From Terriglobia bacterium (GTDB lineage: Bacteria; Acidobacteriota; Terriglobia; UBA7540): a stretch of DNA of 8,911 nt. The notes beneath the pieces were generated by a model, which saw nothing but the letters and a program-made list of their open reading frames with translations, made no database searches and was not told the DNA's origin. The stretch lies in the NCBI GenBank assembly GCA_022866195.1, contig JALHUF010000233.1, positions 1-8,911 on the forward strand, written 5' to 3'. This document shows, piece by piece, positions 6,335 to 8,911 of this stretch. Numbering within the stretch: the first letter of the stretch is position 1; each line of letters begins with the position of its first letter. Both the position numbers and the translations under genes were made by a program.

Positions 6335-7576
6335 GTGAAGACCGTGTCCGTGTGGGCGCAAGGTGTCCTCGCCATCGGCGCAGTGCTTCTGGCAGTCACT
6401 CCGGCGCGCGCGCAGACGCCTGAAGTCAAGCGGCCTTCTCGTCAGGCCATTCCGTCGGCACAGCAGGCCGAAATGGCGCAGCTTGCCGCAAACGCCATGG
6501 CCGCTTTGCGGCGAGGGGAGTCTGCCGGCGCTATACAGGGATTCGAGAAGCTGACGAAGCTGGCCCCGGGCGTGGCGGAGTTCCACGCCAACCTCGGCAT
6601 GGCCTACTACTCCGCCGGGCGATTCCGGGAGGCCATTCCGCCCTGCCGCCAGGCGCTGAAACTAAAGCCCAGCCTGACGGCCACCCGCTACTTCCTGGGG
6701 CTGAGCCTAGCGGAAAGCGGCCAGTGCGGCGAGGCGCTGCCGTATCTGGAGAAGGACTACCCCCGCCTCCCAGACCCGCAGTTGAAACGCGTGATGGGAA
6801 TAGACGCGCTCCGGTGCGCCATGGCAATGAACCAGCCAGACAAGGCCGTGGATTTCCTCCGCTGGCTCAGCCGCGATTTCCCTGACGATCCGGACGTGCT
6901 CTACTTGAGTGCAACGGTTTATTCAGAACTCTCCACACGCGCCTCGCAGCGGCTGCTACGCACCGCGCCCGGCTCCTATCAAGCGCATCAGTTCAACGCC
7001 GAGGTGATGGAGTACCAAGGGAAAGTCGGGGACGCCATCGAAGAGTACCGCAAGGTTCTGACGCTCAACCCAAACGCGCCGGGAATTCACTATCGGCTGG
7101 GGAGCCTGCTGCTCGCCGGCGAACGTGGCCCCACCACGCTCGATGAGGCCCGGCGGGAGTTTGAAGAGGAACTACGCATCGACCCCGGAAGCGCGGTGGC
7201 GTAATATCAGCTCGCCGAGATGGCGCGGCAAGCCCGGCAGTGGGATGAAGCCGTCGAGCGCTTCCGGCACGCAGCCAAACTCGGCGGGACATTCGAGGAC
7301 GCGCTCATCGGGCTGGGCAAATCGCTGGTTTCCGCGAATCAAGCCGCGGAGGCGATCGAGCCGCTCGAGGCCGCGGTCAAACTCGCGCCCGACAATCCGG
7401 TGGCGCATTATCAGCTTTCCTTTGCCTATCGCCGCTTGGGCCGGGAAGATGAAGCGAAAAAAGAACTCGCCGCCTATCGGGAGACCCACGAAAAGCTGCT
7501 GCGCGCTGGACAAGCCATTCGTGCCGGCATCCAGGGCCGCATGACCGCACCCCAGACCGTCGAACCTCCGGAGTAG
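6335..7576 (+). pseudogene. Exported TPR-repeat protein broken by one in-frame TAA
   Basis: Taken from GTG 6335, the frame runs 289 codons to TAA at 7202-7204. It then continues in the same frame, without any other stop, to TAG 7574-7576 (413 codons in all). Residues 1-26 form a Sec signal peptide (VLAIGAVLLAVTPARA|QT). TPR units follow (ANLGMAYYSAGRFREAIPPC, YFLGLSLAESGQCGEALPYL, FNAEVMEYQGKVGDAIEEYR). TPR register is kept across the stop: IDPGSAVA-stop-YQLAEMARQARQWDEAVERF, and the part after it ends PVAHYQLSFAYRRLGREDEA. The leftward TPR gene at 899-2134 has an intact sense codon (Leu) at the matching place. TAA may have come from GAA by one substitution, or may be a sequencing or assembly error. 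ATG 7220 could allow re-initiation, but no clear Shine-Dalgarno precedes it. The true start is uncertain: GTG at 6344 and 6350 and TTG 6299 are alternatives. Confidence 0.82.
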
Positions 7577-7613
7577 GCTGCGCACGCGGTCTCGCTCTCT
7601 TATCCACTGTACA

Positions 7614-7622
7614 TGCTATGAT
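7614..7622 (+). promoter_or_regulatory. Extended -10 promoter upstream of the FG-GAP gene
   Basis: TGC-TATGAT is an extended -10 (TGn plus a hexamer matching TATAAT at 5 of 6), located 38 nt after the TPR frame ends. No clear -35 is visible, as is common for extended -10 promoters. It differs by one base from the minus-strand element TGC-TATCAT at 2141-2149. The leader to ATG 7680 would be about 50 nt. Confidence 0.4.
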
Positions 7623-7623
7623 G

Positions 7624-7645
7624 GCCCTTGGTCGCCACCGAGGGC
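7624..7645 (+). other. Hairpin between the TPR and FG-GAP genes
   Basis: GCCCTTGGT (7624-7632) pairs with ACCGAGGGC (7637-7645) as a 9-bp stem with one G-U pair and a 4-nt loop. No T-run follows, so it is not a standard intrinsic terminator. It overlaps the likely start of transcription and could be an operator or an mRNA-stabilising structure. Confidence 0.35.
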
Positions 7646-7679
7646 ATGAGTCGAGCGCGAGGTGGCCCCTGAATCTGTC

Positions 7680-8911
7680 ATGCCTCTGACGCGCCGACGG
7701 TTTCTGGAATCCCTGGGTCCGGCGGCCTTCCTGCTGGCCAGCCCTCGGCGCCTCATCGGCCAAGGGATGGCGTCGCGCGGCGTCCGCCCTGCGCCCCGCC
7801 CGAAGTTCTCCGGCAAGCCGTTTCCGGTAACCTTTACAGACGTGGCACCGCGCGCGGGATTGACCACCCCCGTGGTGTACGGCGAGGAATACGTCAAGAA
7901 ATATATCGTGGAAGCAAACGGGCCCGGCATTGCCTTCTTCGATTACGACCGCGACGGGTGGCTGGACATCTTCCTCGTGAACGGCACGCGGCACGAAGGC
8001 TTTCCCCGCGGCCAGGAACCCACCAACCACCTCTATCACAACAACCGCGACGGCACCTTCACCGATGTGACCGAGAAAGCTGGATTGAAACACACCGGCT
8101 GGGGCTACGGTGTCTGCATCGGCGACTACGACAACGACGGTTACGATGACTTGTTCCTGACGTATTTCGGCCAGAACATCCTGTACCACAACAATGGCGA
8201 CGGCACCTTCACCGACGTCACGGAAAAGGCCGGGTTGAAACAGACCGGCACGCGCTACGGCAGCGGCTGCACCTTCGTCGACTACGACCGCGACGGCAAC
8301 CTGGATCTGTTTGTTTCGCGCTACCTCGATCTGGACCTGGCGACCACGCCTATTGGCGGCGCCAACCGTTACTGTATGTACAAGGGAGTTTCGGTGAACT
8401 GCGGCCCGCTGGGTCTGAACAAGGGGTTCTGCTCGCTTTACCACAACAACGGCGATGGGACGTTTACCGAGGTCTCGGCCAGGGCCGGCATCCGGGCGCC
8501 TGGTGGCCGCTTTGGGCTAACCGCGGTCTCCTTCGATTACAACAACGACGGCTGGCCGGACTTGTTCGTCGCCTGCGATTCCACTCCCAACCTACTCTTC
8601 CGCAACAACCATGATGGAACGTTTACCGAAGTGGGCATGGAAGCCGGCGCAGCCGTCAACGGCGACGGCCAGGAGCAAGCCAATATGGGCGTGGCCGTGG
8701 GCGATTACGATGGTGACGGTTGGCTCGACCTCTTCCTCCCCCACTTCAGCGACGACACGCCGCTCCTGCTCCGCAATGTCAAGGGCGACTTCTTCGATGA
8801 TTTGACCTACGCCGCTGGCCTGGCCGTCAACACAGAGTACGTCTGTTGGGGGGTGGGCTTCGCGGACCTCGACAACGACGGCTGCCTCGACTTGTTCCAC
8901 GTGACGGGCAC
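7680..8911 (+). CDS. Tat-exported FG-GAP/VCBS repeat protein, CRTAC1-like, C-terminus beyond window
   Basis: The frame starts at ATG 7680 and stays open to the right edge (410 codons plus 2 nt). Residues 4-10 are TRRRFLE, a twin-arginine motif, followed by a weakly hydrophobic stretch (SLGPAAFLLASP), so folded export is predicted. Six acidic calcium-loop motifs follow, each ending an FG-GAP/VCBS blade: DYDRDGWLDIF at 88, DYDNDGYDDLF at 149, DYDRDGNLDLF at 201, DYNNDGWPDLF at 286, DYDGDGWLDLF at 342 and DLDNDGCLDLF at 396. Three exact NNxDGTFT units and one degenerate unit lie between them. A conserved-looking pair, Cys232 and Cys241, precedes the third NNGDGTF unit. The pattern fits bacterial CRTAC1/ASPIC-UnbV beta-propeller proteins; the C-terminal ASPIC-UnbV domain, if present, is off the window. 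An in-frame GTG at 7662 is an alternative start, and the GAGGTGG stretch is rather far (14 nt) from the ATG. The role is probably adhesion or ligand binding outside the cytoplasm; no enzyme site is seen. Confidence 0.9.
   Translation, partial: MPLTRRRFLESLGPAAFLLASPRRLIGQGMASRGVRPAPRPKFSGKPFPVTFTDVAPRAGLTTPVVYGEEYVKKYIVEANGPGIAFFDYDRDGWLDIFLVNGTRHEGFPRGQEPTNHLYHNNRDGTFTDVTEKAGLKHTGWGYGVCIGDYDNDGYDDLFLTYFGQNILYHNNGDGTFTDVTEKAGLKQTGTRYGSGCTFVDYDRDGNLDLFVSRYLDLDLATTPIGGANRYCMYKGVSVNCGPLGLNKGFCSLYHNNGDGTFTEVSARAGIRAPGGRFGLTAVSFDYNNDGWPDLFVACDSTPNLLFRNNHDGTFTEVGMEAGAAVNGDGQEQANMGVAVGDYDGDGWLDLFLPHFSDDTPLLLRNVKGDFFDDLTYAAGLAVNTEYVCWGVGFADLDNDGCLDLFHVTG
8031..8249 (+). repeat. 150-bp period internal duplication in the FG-GAP gene
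   Basis: Bases 8031-8099 and 8181-8249 agree at 57 of 69 positions by direct comparison, exactly 150 bp apart and in frame. Both encode a near-identical block (LYHNN-DGTFTDVTEKAGLK-TG). This blade pair is clearly more alike than the other blades, which suggests a relatively recent duplication or gene conversion of one 50-residue propeller unit. Confidence 0.75.

Noticed and set aside
7646..7672. A tiny eight-codon leader frame before the FG-GAP gene
   Set aside because: It has only a marginal ribosome-binding sequence and no regulatory codon run, and a frame this short is expected by chance.
8043..8249. The repeated NNxDGTFT blocks considered as a CRISPR-like or non-coding repeat array
   Set aside because: The repeats are in frame, diverge mainly at synonymous positions and encode propeller blades, so they are protein repeats.
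7377..8444. A 355-codon minus-strand frame across the TPR end and the FG-GAP gene
   Set aside because: It is antisense to the repeated Asp-rich loops, which yields Val-rich repeats. It crosses two real plus-strand genes and the intergenic gap and has no recognisable domain.

Overview
The window looks like chromosomal DNA from a member of the Acidobacteriota (Solibacter/Bryobacter-like), probably from a metagenome. This is inferred from the gene content, not from a marker gene. The content is a roughly 1,200-residue Oar-type TonB-dependent receptor with an N-terminal carboxypeptidase-regulatory-like domain, several exported tetratricopeptide (TPR) proteins and a Tat-exported FG-GAP/CRTAC1-type protein, all in GC-rich DNA. 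No RNA gene, CRISPR array, insertion sequence or phage gene was seen.

Layout. Two exported TPR genes read leftwards (2134 to 899, then 798 to the left edge) and probably form an operon. A 372-base divergent intergenic region (2135-2506), AT-rich in its right half, separates them from the large receptor gene (2507-6139, rightwards). A very strong intrinsic terminator (6166-6205) closes the receptor. It is followed by a palindromic REP-like intergenic element (6211-6288). Next comes a third exported TPR gene (6335-7576) that is interrupted by one in-frame TAA at 7202-7204. Last is a Tat-exported FG-GAP repeat protein (7680 onwards) that runs off the right edge.

Regulation. Upstream of the receptor there is a -24/-12 element with exact sigma-54 spacing (2382-2397), a perfect match to the E. 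coli IHF consensus (2346-2358), and a 6-bp-arm palindrome (2324-2339). They stand in the order activator site, bend, promoter that is typical of enhancer-dependent transcription. The two flanking TPR genes instead have sigma-70-like -10 hexamers only 6-7 nt before a GTG codon and no Shine-Dalgarno sequence, which suggests leaderless mRNAs.

How the genes may work together. The receptor should sit in the outer membrane. The TPR proteins carry Sec signal peptides and the FG-GAP protein a Tat signal, so every product is predicted to act in the envelope or outside the cell. A TonB receptor flanked by paralogous exported TPR proteins recalls SusC/SusD pairs of Bacteroidota, because SusD is itself TPR-based. 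No substrate can be read from the sequence, so this is a hypothesis. The best-supported oddities are the single nonsense codon in the third TPR gene, the sigma-54/IHF/palindrome array, and six close cysteine pairs in the receptor barrel.
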